From an uncultured Bacilli bacterium (lineage in GTDB: Bacteria; Bacillota_I; Bacilli_A; RF39; UBA660): a DNA stretch of 48,952 nt. Every line of letters begins with the position of its first letter. Positions within the stretch are counted from its first letter, which is position 1. Shown here one piece after another: positions 15,830-24,829 of this stretch. The stretch is taken from the NCBI GenBank assembly GCA_947589535.1, contig CANQAS010000004.1:1-48952 (forward strand), read 5' to 3'. The position numbers and the translations under genes are program-made. A model generated the notes under the pieces. It was not told the DNA's origin and made no database searches. It worked only from the letters and a program-made list of their open reading frames with translations.

Positions 15830-16774
15830 ATGAAAGTAAGATTAGGATACGTTGCTTTATCAAAAGCTTTAGATAATGTAACTTCTTCTAGAACAATAAC
15901 ATATACTAATTATGAAAAAGAAAATTATCCTTCAGATAAATTATTCGAGATAATTAAAAGTAATTTAAAATCGTTAGAAAAGATAATCACATACAACGTC
16001 AAAAATAATATACACTTTTATAGGTTAACATCTAAATTAATACCACTAGCTACACATAATAAAGTAGACTTTGACTATATAACACCTTTTAAAGATGAAT
16101 TTAAAAAGATAGGTAAATTAATAAACGATAATAATATAAGGATAGATACTCATCCTGATCAATATGCGGTATTAAATAGTATGGACAAAAGAATTGTTAA
16201 AAACACTTTCGAAATATTAGAATATCATTATAAAGTATTAAAGGCCATAAATATTAAACGTCCCATAATAATTTTACATGTAGGGAGTAGTGTTTGTGGT
16301 AAAAAAGCATCAATAACTAGATTTATAAACAATTTTAATAAATTACCTAAACACATAAAAGAGTGTATTGCTGTGGAAAATGACGATAAAGTCTATAATA
16401 TAAAAGACGTACTTAACTTATGTAATACTTTAAACATTCCAATGGTATTAGACTATCACCACTTTATATGTAACAATGATGGTGAAAAAATAGAAAACTA
16501 CGTAGAAAAGATTATGAAAACATGGAAAAATATTCCTCCAAAATTTCACTTTTCTTCCCCAAAAAGTAAGTTAAAAAAGGAATTTAGAAGTCATCATGAT
16601 TATATAAACAGCAACGATTTTATAAATTTTATAGAAAAATTAAAACCATTTAATAAAGATATAGATATTATGTTAGAAGCTAAAAATAAGGATGATGCCT
16701 TGTCAAGGCTAGTTAGAGAGTTAAAGTACAAAACAAATTATGATTTTATAGACGAATCTACGTTTATTGTTTAA
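15830..16774 (+). CDS. uvsE: UV damage endonuclease UvsE (UvdE)
   Basis: The 314-residue TIM-barrel protein cuts DNA 5' of UV photoproducts and some other lesions. Family motifs are visible: RLGYVALSKAL, YRLTSKLIPLATH, IDTHPDQYAVLNS, ILHVGSSVCGKK, AVENDDKVYN, LDYHHFICN and the late EAKNKDDAL. The metal-binding His, Glu and Asp residues lie in these strings. The track start (15818) has no ribosome binding site; GGTGAT before 15830 favours the second ATG. UvsE is frequent in spore-formers, where it works beside nucleotide excision repair. No SOS box is evident upstream. Confidence 0.93.
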   Translation: MKVRLGYVALSKALDNVTSSRTITYTNYEKENYPSDKLFEIIKSNLKSLEKIITYNVKNNIHFYRLTSKLIPLATHNKVDFDYITPFKDEFKKIGKLINDNNIRIDTHPDQYAVLNSMDKRIVKNTFEILEYHYKVLKAINIKRPIIILHVGSSVCGKKASITRFINNFNKLPKHIKECIAVENDDKVYNIKDVLNLCNTLNIPMVLDYHHFICNNDGEKIENYVEKIMKTWKNIPPKFHFSSPKSKLKKEFRSHHDYINSNDFINFIEKLKPFNKDIDIMLEAKNKDDALSRLVRELKYKTNYDFIDESTFIV

Positions 16775-16842
16775 ATATAAGACATTTTAACTGCTTCTTT
16801 TTCCTAAAAAAAAATATACTATATTGGAAAGGAGTGTTTTGT

Positions 16843-17031
16843 ATGTATTATCCTGGATATCCTGGAGGTTATGCATATCCGGTTTACGATAACAATAATA
16901 ACAATAGCTCAAGCTGGATTTGGATCATAATAGTTATATTTATATTATTCTTCTTATTCTGGGGCTTTGGCTCAGGAAGTAGAAATAACGGTGGATGTGG
17001 ATGCGGATGCAACAATAACAACTGGCAATAA
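16843..17031 (+). CDS. Small membrane protein with Gly/Cys-rich tail (YjcZ/sporulation-type)
   Basis: The 62-residue product has a Tyr/Gly/Pro-rich start (YYPGYPGG), a poly-Asn linker, one membrane helix (WIWIIIVIFILFFLFW) and a tail with GCGCGC. The layout resembles the YjcZ-like small spore or membrane proteins of Bacilli. It is too short and simple to be sure. The ATG at 16843 is chosen over the track's GTG (16834) because AAAGGAG lies eight bases before it. It has its own terminator. The cysteine cluster could bind metal or crosslink. Confidence 0.7.
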   Translation: MYYPGYPGGYAYPVYDNNNNNSSSWIWIIIVIFILFFLFWGFGSGSRNNGGCGCGCNNNNWQ

Positions 17032-17032
17032 T

Positions 17033-17059
17033 AAAAAGGCTAATTAGTTAGCCTTTTTT
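17033..17059 (+). terminator. Bidirectional terminator between the small membrane protein and YhgE
   Basis: AAAAAGGCTAA pairs with TTAGCCTTTTT around a 4-base loop. It closes the plus gene and, read on the other strand, the yhgE transcript. Confidence 0.85.
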
Positions 17060-18977
17060 GCTTTACAAAATCTCTAATAATATTTAATACAAAGAATACT
17101 ATGAATATTACTATTAGCACAACCAATGAATTAGTAAGTAAAGATTTATTTATTTTAACTAATGGTTCTTTTAATAATCTAATTGAATATGTCATAGGTA
17201 AATAGTTATTCATCCATCTAAATCCTTTAGTTACTGTTTCAATTGGGAATGTTCCACCTGATGCAGCAAGTTGTAATACTAAAAGAATTAATGCAATAAA
17301 CTTACCAATATCTTTAAAGTTAGTTATTAAAAATTCAATTATTGCCATAAATGTATTTGCTATTAAAATAAATGCTCCATAATATAATTTATAATCAGTA
17401 ACATCAAATTCTAAAAATAAGTCTAAACATAACGCCAATATAACTGATGATATTGTAATTAGTCCATGATATGCTAAAGTCTTTTTAACTAGTCTATTAT
17501 CACTAATGCTAAATACTCCAAATCTCTCTTCTTTATCATAATATAAAACCATAAACATCATTAGGCATCCTACCCATAATCCTACTGATATAAATAATGG
17601 TGAGAATGCGGTACCGTAGCTACTTACTTCGTTTACCTCTTTAGTTTCTACATTAACTGGCTTGCTACTATATTCTGATAAGGTTTCTACTTTTTTAATA
17701 CTTTCTTTTGTATCTTTAGCCTTAGATGATAATTCATTTTTAGCAGAAGAAATACTACTATTTAATGTTAATACACCATTATTTAAAGTATCTACTCCTG
17801 TATTAAGATTATTAATACCATTAAGTATTTGATTTGAATTTTTATTTAATGTATTAATTCCCATAGTTAATTTACTAGTACCATCTACCAATGAATTAGA
17901 TCCTGACTTCAATTTATCAACTCCGGATTGTAATTCAGATAACTTTGTTTTTAAGATATTTAACTGTGAACCATCACCATTAATACCATCATTTAAACTG
18001 GAAACACCCGATGCAATAGCATTACTTGAGGTACCTAATTTTGTACCAACAGAATTAATATATTCCGCTAATGTATAATCAGTAACTGGTATCATTTCGT
18101 TATAATTATGTAATACAGAAGTAGTAATACCTAAATAATCTGGATTAGATATTGCAAAATTAACTAATGAATTATATGATTGTAATCCATTATTAAAGTT
18201 TTTTTCATTTTCATTTAATAATGTAACTGATTGTCCTAAATATTCTAAACCAGATAAATCAATGTTGCTTAATGAACTTTGTAAAATACCTAATCCATCA
18301 TCTAAGCTTTTAGCACCAGTATATAAACTACTTGCACCATCATTAACACTATTTATTCCATTATTAAATAATGAATAATTAGTTGCTAACTCATTTGTAC
18401 CACTATACAACTTTTTACTTCCGTCTTTTAACTTGTTCGTACCATCACTTAGTTTATTAAAGCCATAATTTATAGTATCTAAACTTCCAGGAACTTCCTT
18501 TAAACTATCTGTTAAACCTTCAACTATTTTACTATTAACTTCATTATCTAAGTTCTTTTCAACCGTTAAAACAACATTATTGATTATTTGACTAGCTAAA
18601 TAATTAGACTTTTGATTTGGTGAATAAGTGATAGTAGCATGTTTCTTGTTATCATTATTAGCACTTTCCATATCAGAAGTAAAACTTTGTGGTACCTTTA
18701 TAACCGCATAATAAGTACCTTCATTAAGTCCTTTTTCTGCATCTTTTTCTGATACAACAGATATTTTTAGTTTCTTTGAATCTTTTATTCCATCTATTAA
18801 GGAATTCGCCTTATCACCAGTATCCTCATTAACTATAGCTACTGGTAAATTATCAATATTTCCCTTACCATATGGATTCCAGTATGCTTTTAAATAAAAA
18901 AAACTATAAATAAACGGAATAAATAGTATAACAAATAATACTACATACTTAAATTTACTTTTTAATTTTTCTTTCAT
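17040..18977 (-). CDS. YhgE/Pip-family membrane protein
   Basis: The 645-residue protein has an N-terminal membrane helix (about 10-30), then a large extracytoplasmic part (about 31-460) with many helical repeats of the type LxDGxxxLxxG (for example NKLKDGSKKLYSG, LNDGINGDGSQLN). Five or so membrane helices follow (about 470-640). This is the YhgE/Pip architecture, related to ABC-2 permeases and to the phage infection protein of lactococci and to EsaA-like type VII secretion parts. The TetR gene ends on its ATG (TAATG overlap), so it is probably repressed by that regulator, as is common for this family. Confidence 0.9.
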   Translation of the reverse strand: MKEKLKSKFKYVVLFVILFIPFIYSFFYLKAYWNPYGKGNIDNLPVAIVNEDTGDKANSLIDGIKDSKKLKISVVSEKDAEKGLNEGTYYAVIKVPQSFTSDMESANNDNKKHATITYSPNQKSNYLASQIINNVVLTVEKNLDNEVNSKIVEGLTDSLKEVPGSLDTINYGFNKLSDGTNKLKDGSKKLYSGTNELATNYSLFNNGINSVNDGASSLYTGAKSLDDGLGILQSSLSNIDLSGLEYLGQSVTLLNENEKNFNNGLQSYNSLVNFAISNPDYLGITTSVLHNYNEMIPVTDYTLAEYINSVGTKLGTSSNAIASGVSSLNDGINGDGSQLNILKTKLSELQSGVDKLKSGSNSLVDGTSKLTMGINTLNKNSNQILNGINNLNTGVDTLNNGVLTLNSSISSAKNELSSKAKDTKESIKKVETLSEYSSKPVNVETKEVNEVSSYGTAFSPLFISVGLWVGCLMMFMVLYYDKEERFGVFSISDNRLVKKTLAYHGLITISSVILALCLDLFLEFDVTDYKLYYGAFILIANTFMAIIEFLITNFKDIGKFIALILLVLQLAASGGTFPIETVTKGFRWMNNYLPMTYSIRLLKEPLVKINKSLLTNSLVVLIVIFIVFFVLNIIRDFVKQKRLTN

Positions 18978-19552
18978 TATAAATCATCTTCTTTCTTAAC
19001 TAGTAAACCATCTTTTAAAATTGATATAATTTCACTGACAAATTTCTTTTCGTCTATCTTTCTATCATATTCAAGCATTACTGATATAAATACTTTATAT
19101 ATAATAAATGCAGAAAGATGAATATCACATGACTTTATGGTATTTTTTTCTACTTCTTCGTTAATAGCATTTTCTATATAATTAATTATTTCTTTATCAT
19201 ATAACTTGCTAAAACTTTCATATTTATAAGAATTTTCATCATTAAAATCTTTTATAAGATTAGTAAATAACCTACTATTATTACGATAAGTAATAACTTT
19301 ATAAACACCATTACCTAACTTGTTAATAAAAGTATCATTACTTTCTTTTATTTTTTCAATGATTGATCTCATATGATTTAATTCTTCGTCAATAAAGTAT
19401 TTAAACATAGACTCTTTATCTTTAAAATAAGTATAAATTGTCTTTTTAGTAACGTTTGACTCTCTAGCTATCTCATCCATAGATACTCTTTTATATCCAT
19501 ATTCTGTAAATAACTTTCTTGCGGTATCAATTACCTTTTCTTTTTTATCCAT
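18977..19552 (-). CDS. TetR-family transcriptional regulator
   Basis: The 191-residue protein begins with a typical TetR helix-turn-helix (DTARKLFTEYGYKRVSMDEIARESNVTKKTIYTYFKDKE, about 8-46, quoted in part by its pattern). The C-terminal two thirds are helical and ligand-specific. It is translationally coupled to the YhgE gene. Its own promoter (19587-19615) overlaps a palindromic candidate operator, so autorepression and joint control of YhgE by a membrane-active compound is the simplest model. Confidence 0.9.
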   Translation of the reverse strand: MDKKEKVIDTARKLFTEYGYKRVSMDEIARESNVTKKTIYTYFKDKESMFKYFIDEELNHMRSIIEKIKESNDTFINKLGNGVYKVITYRNNSRLFTNLIKDFNDENSYKYESFSKLYDKEIINYIENAINEEVEKNTIKSCDIHLSAFIIYKVFISVMLEYDRKIDEKKFVSEIISILKDGLLVKKEDDL

Positions 19553-19562
19553 ACTATACTCC

Positions 19563-19587
19563 TATACCAATTTGGTTTACTAGTATA
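19563..19587 (-). promoter_or_regulatory. Candidate TetR operator
   Basis: TATAC (19563-19567) and GTATA (19583-19587) form an imperfect 25-base inverted repeat just after the -10 box of the TetR gene. Position fits autorepression. Confidence 0.4.
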
Positions 19588-19615
19588 GTATATGCCTAAA
19601 AACAAAAAAAGTCAA
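19587..19615 (-). promoter_or_regulatory. Promoter of tetR-yhgE
   Basis: TTGACT (19610-19615), a 17-base spacer and TATACT (19587-19592). The -35 box is the 3' half of the trxB terminator stem. The ATG of the TetR gene lies about 35 bases downstream. Confidence 0.7.
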
Positions 19616-19627
19616 ACAAAATTGACT
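19603..19627 (-). terminator. Possible stem at the trxB/tetR boundary
   Basis: AGTCAA and TTGACT form a 6-bp stem around a 6-base loop, followed by TTTTTTT on the minus strand. It lies upstream of the TetR gene in that direction but downstream of nothing on the same strand, because trxB lies further along. It could end a transcript entering from elsewhere or act within the tetR promoter. My first reading as the trxB terminator fails on gene order: trxA-trxB is transcribed towards this site, which lies just past the trxB stop (19639), so the call as a trxB terminator stands only if that direction is used; it is. Confidence 0.55.
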
Positions 19628-19638
19628 CTTTAACATAA

Positions 19639-20544
19639 TTAATTATTATTCATGTATTTTATTGCCTCTTTTACTGCTACTGCACCATCTGATATTGCAG
19701 TAACAAGTTGTCTTACCTCTTTTACTCTGCTATCTCCTGCAACATATATACCAGGAACATTAGTGTTACAATCTTCTTTTGCAATAACATAACCGGCCTC
19801 ATCAAGATTAATAATCTTTGCAAAATTTTGATTATTTGGAACTCGTCCTATCGCAATGAATAACCCTGATACTAATATCGTACTAGTTTTATTATTATTA
19901 TCAGTAATTTCTATACTTTCTAATTTTTCATTAGCATTTAATTTTGTAACAATACTGTCATAAATAAATTTAACATTATCTTTTTTCTTTAATTTATCTA
20001 TTATAGAAGTATCTGCTCTAAACTCATTTCTTCTATGTATAAGATAAACTGTTTTAGCTATCCCTGACAAATATAAAGCTTCTTCTAAAGCAGTGTTTCC
20101 TCCACCTTGTACAGCTACATCTTTTCCCTTGTAAAAACCCCCATCACAAGTAGCACAGTAAGAAACACCTTTACCAACTAATGAATTTTCATTTTCTATT
20201 CCTAATTTTCTATTTTCAACACCAGTTGCTAAGATTATGGTTTTAGTTTTGTAAGTATTTTTATTAGTTATTACTTCTTTACTGATAACATTGTCTTTTA
20301 TATCAATTACCTTTTCAAACTTTATTTTTGCCTCTAAATCTTTTGCTTGATTATATAGTCTAGTTGCAAAATCAAAGCCAGATATATGAGGTTCTACTGG
20401 GTAATTTTCAATATCTAACGTATTAATTATTTGACCACCATAACCCTTAGCCTCTAATACTAATACTTTTTTAGCTGCACGTTTTGCGTATATTGCAGCA
20501 GTAAGTCCTGCAGGGCCAGCTCCTACGATTATAATATCGTACAT
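19639..20544 (-). CDS. trxB: Thioredoxin reductase
   Basis: The 301-residue flavoprotein reduces thioredoxin with NADPH. Visible motifs are the FAD-binding GAGPAGLTAAIYAKRA at the N-terminus and the redox pair Cys130/Cys133 in CATCDG. QGGGNTALEEALYL marks the NADPH domain and PGIYVAGDSR the C-terminal FAD domain. Length is normal. It overlaps trxA by one base (trxA is upstream), so the pair forms a complete thioredoxin system in one operon. The usual family HRR-type NADPH contact appears as IHRRNEFRA. Confidence 0.96.
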   Translation of the reverse strand: MYDIIIVGAGPAGLTAAIYAKRAAKKVLVLEAKGYGGQIINTLDIENYPVEPHISGFDFATRLYNQAKDLEAKIKFEKVIDIKDNVISKEVITNKNTYKTKTIILATGVENRKLGIENENSLVGKGVSYCATCDGGFYKGKDVAVQGGGNTALEEALYLSGIAKTVYLIHRRNEFRADTSIIDKLKKKDNVKFIYDSIVTKLNANEKLESIEITDNNNKTSTILVSGLFIAIGRVPNNQNFAKIINLDEAGYVIAKEDCNTNVPGIYVAGDSRVKEVRQLVTAISDGAVAVKEAIKYMNNN

Positions 20545-20858
20545 TATTTTCCTCCTAATAATTCCTTTATTTCATCCTTTGGTCTAAACCCAATACTTCT
20601 ATTTACTTCTTTTCCATCTTTTATAATTACCATACAAGGTATTGATGATACATTATATTTAGCCGCTAACTCTTCTTCTTTATCTACGTTTACAGAAACT
20701 ATTTTATAATCATCTGATTCCGATGCTATCTCATCTAATATTGGTCTTACCATTCTGCATGGGCCACACCAATTAGCATTAAAATCAACTAATACTAAGA
20801 CATCAGACTTAATTACTTCTTCTTCAAAATTTTCTTTTGTTACATCTACTATTTTCAT
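20544..20858 (-). CDS. trxA: Thioredoxin
   Basis: The 104-residue protein has the redox motif WCGPC (Cys31, Cys34) in ANWCGPCRM, followed by SSIPCMVIIKDGKEV with the cis-proline. It keeps cytosolic thiols reduced and supplies reductases. It carries one extra Cys in IPCMV, where many thioredoxins have IPTL. trxB follows with a one-base overlap. A TATAAT sits 30 bases upstream of the ATG; its -35 is unclear. Confidence 0.95.
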   Translation of the reverse strand: MKIVDVTKENFEEEVIKSDVLVLVDFNANWCGPCRMVRPILDEIASESDDYKIVSVNVDKEEELAAKYNVSSIPCMVIIKDGKEVNRSIGFRPKDEIKELLGGK

Positions 20859-20929
20859 CGTTTCATTTCCTTTCTTTATATTAATTATAATAACACATTT
20901 TACTTGTTATTTTTAGATAATTATTAAAG

Positions 20930-21817
20930 TTACTTGGTTATATGCCTTTTAACATTAATATAACTAACCTCTGGATTATATAATTTATCAGCAAACCTAA
21001 TTATTTTGGGCGCTACTTCTTGTACTTTAGTTACACCACCAGTTACTATTAAACTAATTTCTTTACCATTTATAAACTTAGTTTTAATACCTCTAGAGGT
21101 ACTTGGAAATAATTTCTTATGTGGTCCAACAAGCCCTATATTACCCTTCCATATTTTATCCATATAATTAAATAACATACCATTATGCATATGACCTGAT
21201 AATATAATATCAATTTTTTTTAAGTCAGGTATATTATTAAAGACATTATCATTAAATATACGCATTGGTGAATGACATAGTAAAATATTAAATTTATAAC
21301 TATCAATAGCAGAAATATATTTATTATAAGATTTTATTAATATGCTTTCGTTTTCCCACTTTTTATCATAATAGTATTTATATGGCAAAACATATCCTAT
21401 AAACCTAATACCTTTTTCTTGGTAAATTTTATTGTGTAAAAATATTACGTTTGGAATGGTAGATACATCATTAATCCATTTTTTATTTATATCAAATTTA
21501 TGTTTGTGCCTTTTTAACATCTTTGTAATATCATGATTGCCTAACGTAAATATAACCTTAGATATCTTAGATAGTTCTTTTAAATATAATATACTTTTAT
21601 CGTAAATAGATTTATCCTCAAACATATTTGTACAATCTATATAATCACCACAAATACATATATAATCCGGGCTTTTTTCTCTTATATCATTAATTACTAA
21701 TTTAATTTTATTATCACTTGATATATGAGACAAATGAAAGTCAGCTAACAAACAAATTTTTTTATTATCAAGTATTTTTTTACTATAAATATTATATTCT
21801 TTTACAATAAGCTTCAT
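20930..21817 (-). CDS. Calcineurin-like metallophosphoesterase
   Basis: The 295-residue protein has the complete two-metal phosphoesterase set: ADFHLSH (DxH), CGDYIDC (GDxxD), TLGNHDI (GNHD), LLCHSPM and LSGHMHNGM (GHxH). Family members of this type (YkuE/YaeI-like) act on lipid or nucleotide phosphoesters; here there is no N-terminal membrane helix. The substrate cannot be inferred. It stands 70 bases from trxA and is probably transcribed alone. Confidence 0.88.
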   Translation of the reverse strand: MKLIVKEYNIYSKKILDNKKICLLADFHLSHISSDNKIKLVINDIREKSPDYICICGDYIDCTNMFEDKSIYDKSILYLKELSKISKVIFTLGNHDITKMLKRHKHKFDINKKWINDVSTIPNVIFLHNKIYQEKGIRFIGYVLPYKYYYDKKWENESILIKSYNKYISAIDSYKFNILLCHSPMRIFNDNVFNNIPDLKKIDIILSGHMHNGMLFNYMDKIWKGNIGLVGPHKKLFPSTSRGIKTKFINGKEISLIVTGGVTKVQEVAPKIIRFADKLYNPEVSYINVKRHITK

Positions 21818-22189
21818 AAATCACATTCCTTTAAATCTAAAAATGCATAAAATATCATTATAATTATACTTAAATGATTATTTATTTTTCCAATGTTTTC
21901 TTTAATTCTTCCGTATTAATTACAATTTTAAAATAATCATATATATTTTTAGAATTAAAGATAAAGTGGTTAGTATTTTTATTTTTTTTAATTCTACAAC
22001 TCTTCTCGATACTTTCTTCTTCGTTTATTTCCTAAATTGCTGAAACATTAATTTGAAAATTTCTCATAAATATATTAATTCATTTTAAAATATCTTTATA
22101 AAAATGCATAATCACGATTTCTAATTTTTTCTATTAAATTCTAACTTGACATAAGTCTAATATTTAAATAACACCGTCATAACTACCAC
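21818..22189. other. Gene-free stretch with an ORF remnant
   Basis: This 370-base A+T-rich gap has no complete gene. On the minus strand a 49-codon frame without a start codon (21882-22031) is the only structure I see. Confidence 0.5.
21882..22031 (-). pseudogene. Start-less 49-codon ORF remnant
   Basis: After a TAG, 49 codons stay open to TAA at 21882. No ATG or GTG is in frame. The translation contains EINEEESIEKSCRI and IYDYFKIVINTEELKK, with a charged, protein-like composition. It may be the 3' end of a decayed gene. No family recognised. Confidence 0.25.
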
Positions 22190-22897
22190 CTATATTATTT
22201 TATCTATTAAATTAGAAACACTTTCATATTCCTCTATAGCTAATTTTTTTAACTCATCTACTGCATTAACCATTGCATATCCATTAAAATCTTTAATCAT
22301 TTCTATGTCACTATAACCATCTCCAATTGTATAAACATTTTCTTTTAATATATTTAATCTATTTAGCAACAGGTTTATAGCATTTGATTTATTAGTTTTA
22401 TTTGAAATTATTTCTAGTGAATTTTCTTTAACATAATAAGAATTAATATAATTAGCATATTTATTATTTATGACTTTATTAATAAGCATTGCTTCTTCTT
22501 TTGAACTGTATTTAACATTTATCTTTGTTAAATCATTATGTTCAAAGTCAACTCTACTTTCTAATTTACTACAACAAAATCTTTTTATTGATTTATTTAA
22601 TTGCAAATCTTTTTTAATATTATTTATTATTTTATTATTTATTGAAAAGTTTTCAAAAACATTATCATTTTTATCTAATATCGTTGCACCATGATTAATA
22701 ATTACATAGTCATATTCAAAATTATACATATCTACTTTATTATGAAAATCAAAATAACTTCTACCCGTAGCGATAATAAATATATTCCCTTCTTTTCTAA
22801 ATTTAGCAACTGCTTTTTTATTAATTTCAATATCTTCATCATTTAAATAAAAAGTTTGATCATAATCACTAACTAATATTTTTTTATTTGCATTCAT
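22190..22897 (-). CDS. Cof-like HAD-superfamily phosphatase
   Basis: The 235-residue protein has HAD motif I as VSDYDQTF (the two Asp residues spaced DxD), motif II as IIATGRS, and a type IIB cap in the middle. Motifs III/IV appear as the late Lys region and IGDGYSDIEMI. Cof-type enzymes dephosphorylate sugar phosphates and cofactors such as FMN or PLP. It is a little shorter than usual (about 260-270 residues), mostly in the cap. Monocistronic, between two gene-poor gaps. Confidence 0.88.
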   Translation of the reverse strand: MNANKKILVSDYDQTFYLNDEDIEINKKAVAKFRKEGNIFIIATGRSYFDFHNKVDMYNFEYDYVIINHGATILDKNDNVFENFSINNKIINNIKKDLQLNKSIKRFCCSKLESRVDFEHNDLTKINVKYSSKEEAMLINKVINNKYANYINSYYVKENSLEIISNKTNKSNAINLLLNRLNILKENVYTIGDGYSDIEMIKDFNGYAMVNAVDELKKLAIEEYESVSNLIDKII

Positions 22898-23021
22898 GAT
22901 AAATACACCTTTCTTGTTAATTAATTTAAATACTAATTTACATATAATTATATCATGAATTCATTTGATATTTTTATTTAAATAGAAATATAATTTTAAA
23001 GGAAATTAGTCACTAAATAAT

Positions 23022-23052
23022 AAAAAAACGCAAACTTTTATTAAAAGTGCGT
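23022..23052 (-). terminator. Terminator of ssrA
   Basis: On the minus strand ACGCACTTTT pairs with AAAAG-TT-TGCGT (two short stems with a TT bulge) and runs into seven T. It lies 14 bases past the tmRNA CCA end. Confidence 0.75.
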
Positions 23053-23065
23053 GTATTAACTTTAA

Positions 23066-23435
23066 TGGTGGAGCTGACGAGAGTCGAACTCGTGTCCGAA
23101 AAATAGTCCACTATAGCTTCTACAAGTTTAGTTAGTAATTAAGGTTTAATTAAATGATAAAGGTAACTAACATACCCATCAAATAACGAGTTTAGTAAAA
23201 TTCATTATCTTATCCTAAACAAATAAGATAATATAACTCACTAAAATTGAGCCTCTTTAAAAATCCGTGAGTAAAACTTAAAAAGAAGCGCTTACAGTTA
23301 TTAAATTAAGCAGCTGCGAAAGCTGTATTGCAAGCAAATGTATTTGTTTTGTTATTTATTTTTGTTTGCACGTAAGGAGTGCCTTCCACTTGCATCTATA
23401 GATTCATACTTTCCGTCGAAACCAATAACAGCCCC
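23066..23435 (-). ncRNA. ssrA: tmRNA
   Basis: Both ends are clear: the 5' end GGGGCTGTTATTGGTTTCGACGG and the 3' end TTCGACTCTCGTCAGCTCCACCA fold into the tRNA-like domain with acceptor GGGGCTG/CAGCTCC and an encoded CCA. Between them is a tag frame ending NTFACNTAFAAA and TAA, aligned with the GKTNSFNQNVALAA type of Bacillus. The exact resume codon is not obvious. tmRNA with SmpB rescues stalled ribosomes and tags the product for proteolysis. It lies downstream of smpB in the order known from Bacillus, with one opposite-strand gene in between. Confidence 0.96.
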
Positions 23436-23481
23436 ATAAATAAACAACATACATATTATAGCATATATTTATAAAATTTAA

Positions 23482-23510
23482 TTGTTTATTTTTCATATAT
23501 CTTGTATAAT
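23482..23510 (+). promoter_or_regulatory. Promoter of the NAGPA-domain gene
   Basis: TTGTTT (23482-23487), 17 bases and TATAAT (23505-23510). The start site should fall near 23517, only about 10 bases before the GTG, and this rules out the longer start in the ORF track. Confidence 0.6.
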
Positions 23511-23526
23511 TGGTTTAGGTGGTAAT

Positions 23527-24804
23527 GTGAAGGATAAGAAAGAAAAAAAGAAATATTTTTTGTTTAGGGTATTACCAATAATATTAATACCTATACTAGG
23601 GAGTATGACAATTGTATCAACTCATTCAACTAAGCTTATAGTAAAGCCAATAAACTATATAGTATATATACTGCTTTCACTGTTTATATATATTCTAATA
23701 GTAGGATTCTTTATTTTAAGAAAAAGAGAAAAGAAAAAAAATAAGAAAGCCAAGATAAAAAGAATAATATTAAGTGTAATTACAACATTATACATATTGT
23801 GTGCGTGCACTTGTTTGTTCCTATTATACGGGCCATATGATAAATTTAGAACTTGGTTTATATCAACATCGATGAGTACAATGAATCATCAATATATATG
23901 TCACTGGTTTTATAGTGACGAGGAAATAAACAAAGTTATAAACGGTAACTACGTTATAGAAATTGACGAAGAAACTGATACCGATTTAATTGACATGAAA
24001 GAAGAAACTTATGCTAATGAGTATGAAAAACAAATCTTACAAAGAGATAAAGATGCTGCTTATAAAATAATAGAATTAGAAGTAAATGGACAAAAAGCTT
24101 ATTTAGCTGCTGTATATGATCCATCAAAAGTTAAAGTAGCCGTATCTAAAGGTGTTGGGACTTATGGGCAATATGCAACTAAGATAGCAGAACAAAATAA
24201 CGCTCTTCTTGCTGTTAATGGTGGAGGGTTTGGTAATGCTCCAGACAATCAAACAGGAGGTCGCCCAACAGGTGTTACAATCGCAAATGGTAAAGTAATA
24301 ACTGACAACACATATTCATCAGATGCACAATCTGGTGGTTTAATTGGTATGACATATGATAATAAGTTAGTTTTAATTAAAAACGCTACAGCTGCTAAGG
24401 CTAAAAGTATGAATGTTCGTGATGGAGTTTCATGGGGACCATTCTTAATAGTTAATGGTAAAAAATCATTTATAAAAGGTAATGGTGGCTGGGGATACGC
24501 TGCTAGAACAGCTATAGGACAACGCAGTGATGGAATAATATTACTTCTTGCGGTAAATAGTAATTCTACTAGGACAAAAGGAGCTAATATGGTAGATTTA
24601 ACCGAAATAATGAATAATTATGGAGCTGTTAACGCCGCAAACTTAGATGGTGGAACATCTACCGTTATGATTCTTCCTAAAAAAGAGGCAATAAAATATA
24701 GAAGTGATTGTAATGATGCTTATTGCTATATAAACGACCCTGTTGATTCAGCATTAAGACATAAAACAAGGGGCATACCAACAACTATAATAGTAACAAA
24801 ATAA
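23527..24804 (+). CDS. Membrane-anchored phosphodiester glycosidase (NAGPA domain)
   Basis: The protein starts at GTG 23527, behind AGGTGG and a promoter, giving 425 residues. Three N-terminal membrane helices (about 10-30, 45-66, 84-108) anchor an extracytoplasmic NAGPA domain. Landmarks are ALLAVNGGGF, RPTGVTIANGK, WGPFLIVNGK, RTAIGQRSDG, and NAANLDGGTSTVM. The family removes GlcNAc-1-phosphate from phosphodiesters, and bacterial members act on wall polymers or glycan exopolymers. It converges with smpB and shares its bidirectional terminator. Confidence 0.9.
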   Translation: MKDKKEKKKYFLFRVLPIILIPILGSMTIVSTHSTKLIVKPINYIVYILLSLFIYILIVGFFILRKREKKKNKKAKIKRIILSVITTLYILCACTCLFLLYGPYDKFRTWFISTSMSTMNHQYICHWFYSDEEINKVINGNYVIEIDEETDTDLIDMKEETYANEYEKQILQRDKDAAYKIIELEVNGQKAYLAAVYDPSKVKVAVSKGVGTYGQYATKIAEQNNALLAVNGGGFGNAPDNQTGGRPTGVTIANGKVITDNTYSSDAQSGGLIGMTYDNKLVLIKNATAAKAKSMNVRDGVSWGPFLIVNGKKSFIKGNGGWGYAARTAIGQRSDGIILLLAVNSNSTRTKGANMVDLTEIMNNYGAVNAANLDGGTSTVMILPKKEAIKYRSDCNDAYCYINDPVDSALRHKTRGIPTTIIVTK

Positions 24805-24829
24805 AGATTCCGTTTTGGAATCTTTATTT
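24799..24829 (+). terminator. Bidirectional terminator between the NAGPA gene and smpB
   Basis: AAATAAAGATTCC pairs with GGAATCTTTATTT, a 13-bp stem around GTTTT. It overlaps both stop codons and works on either strand. Confidence 0.85.
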
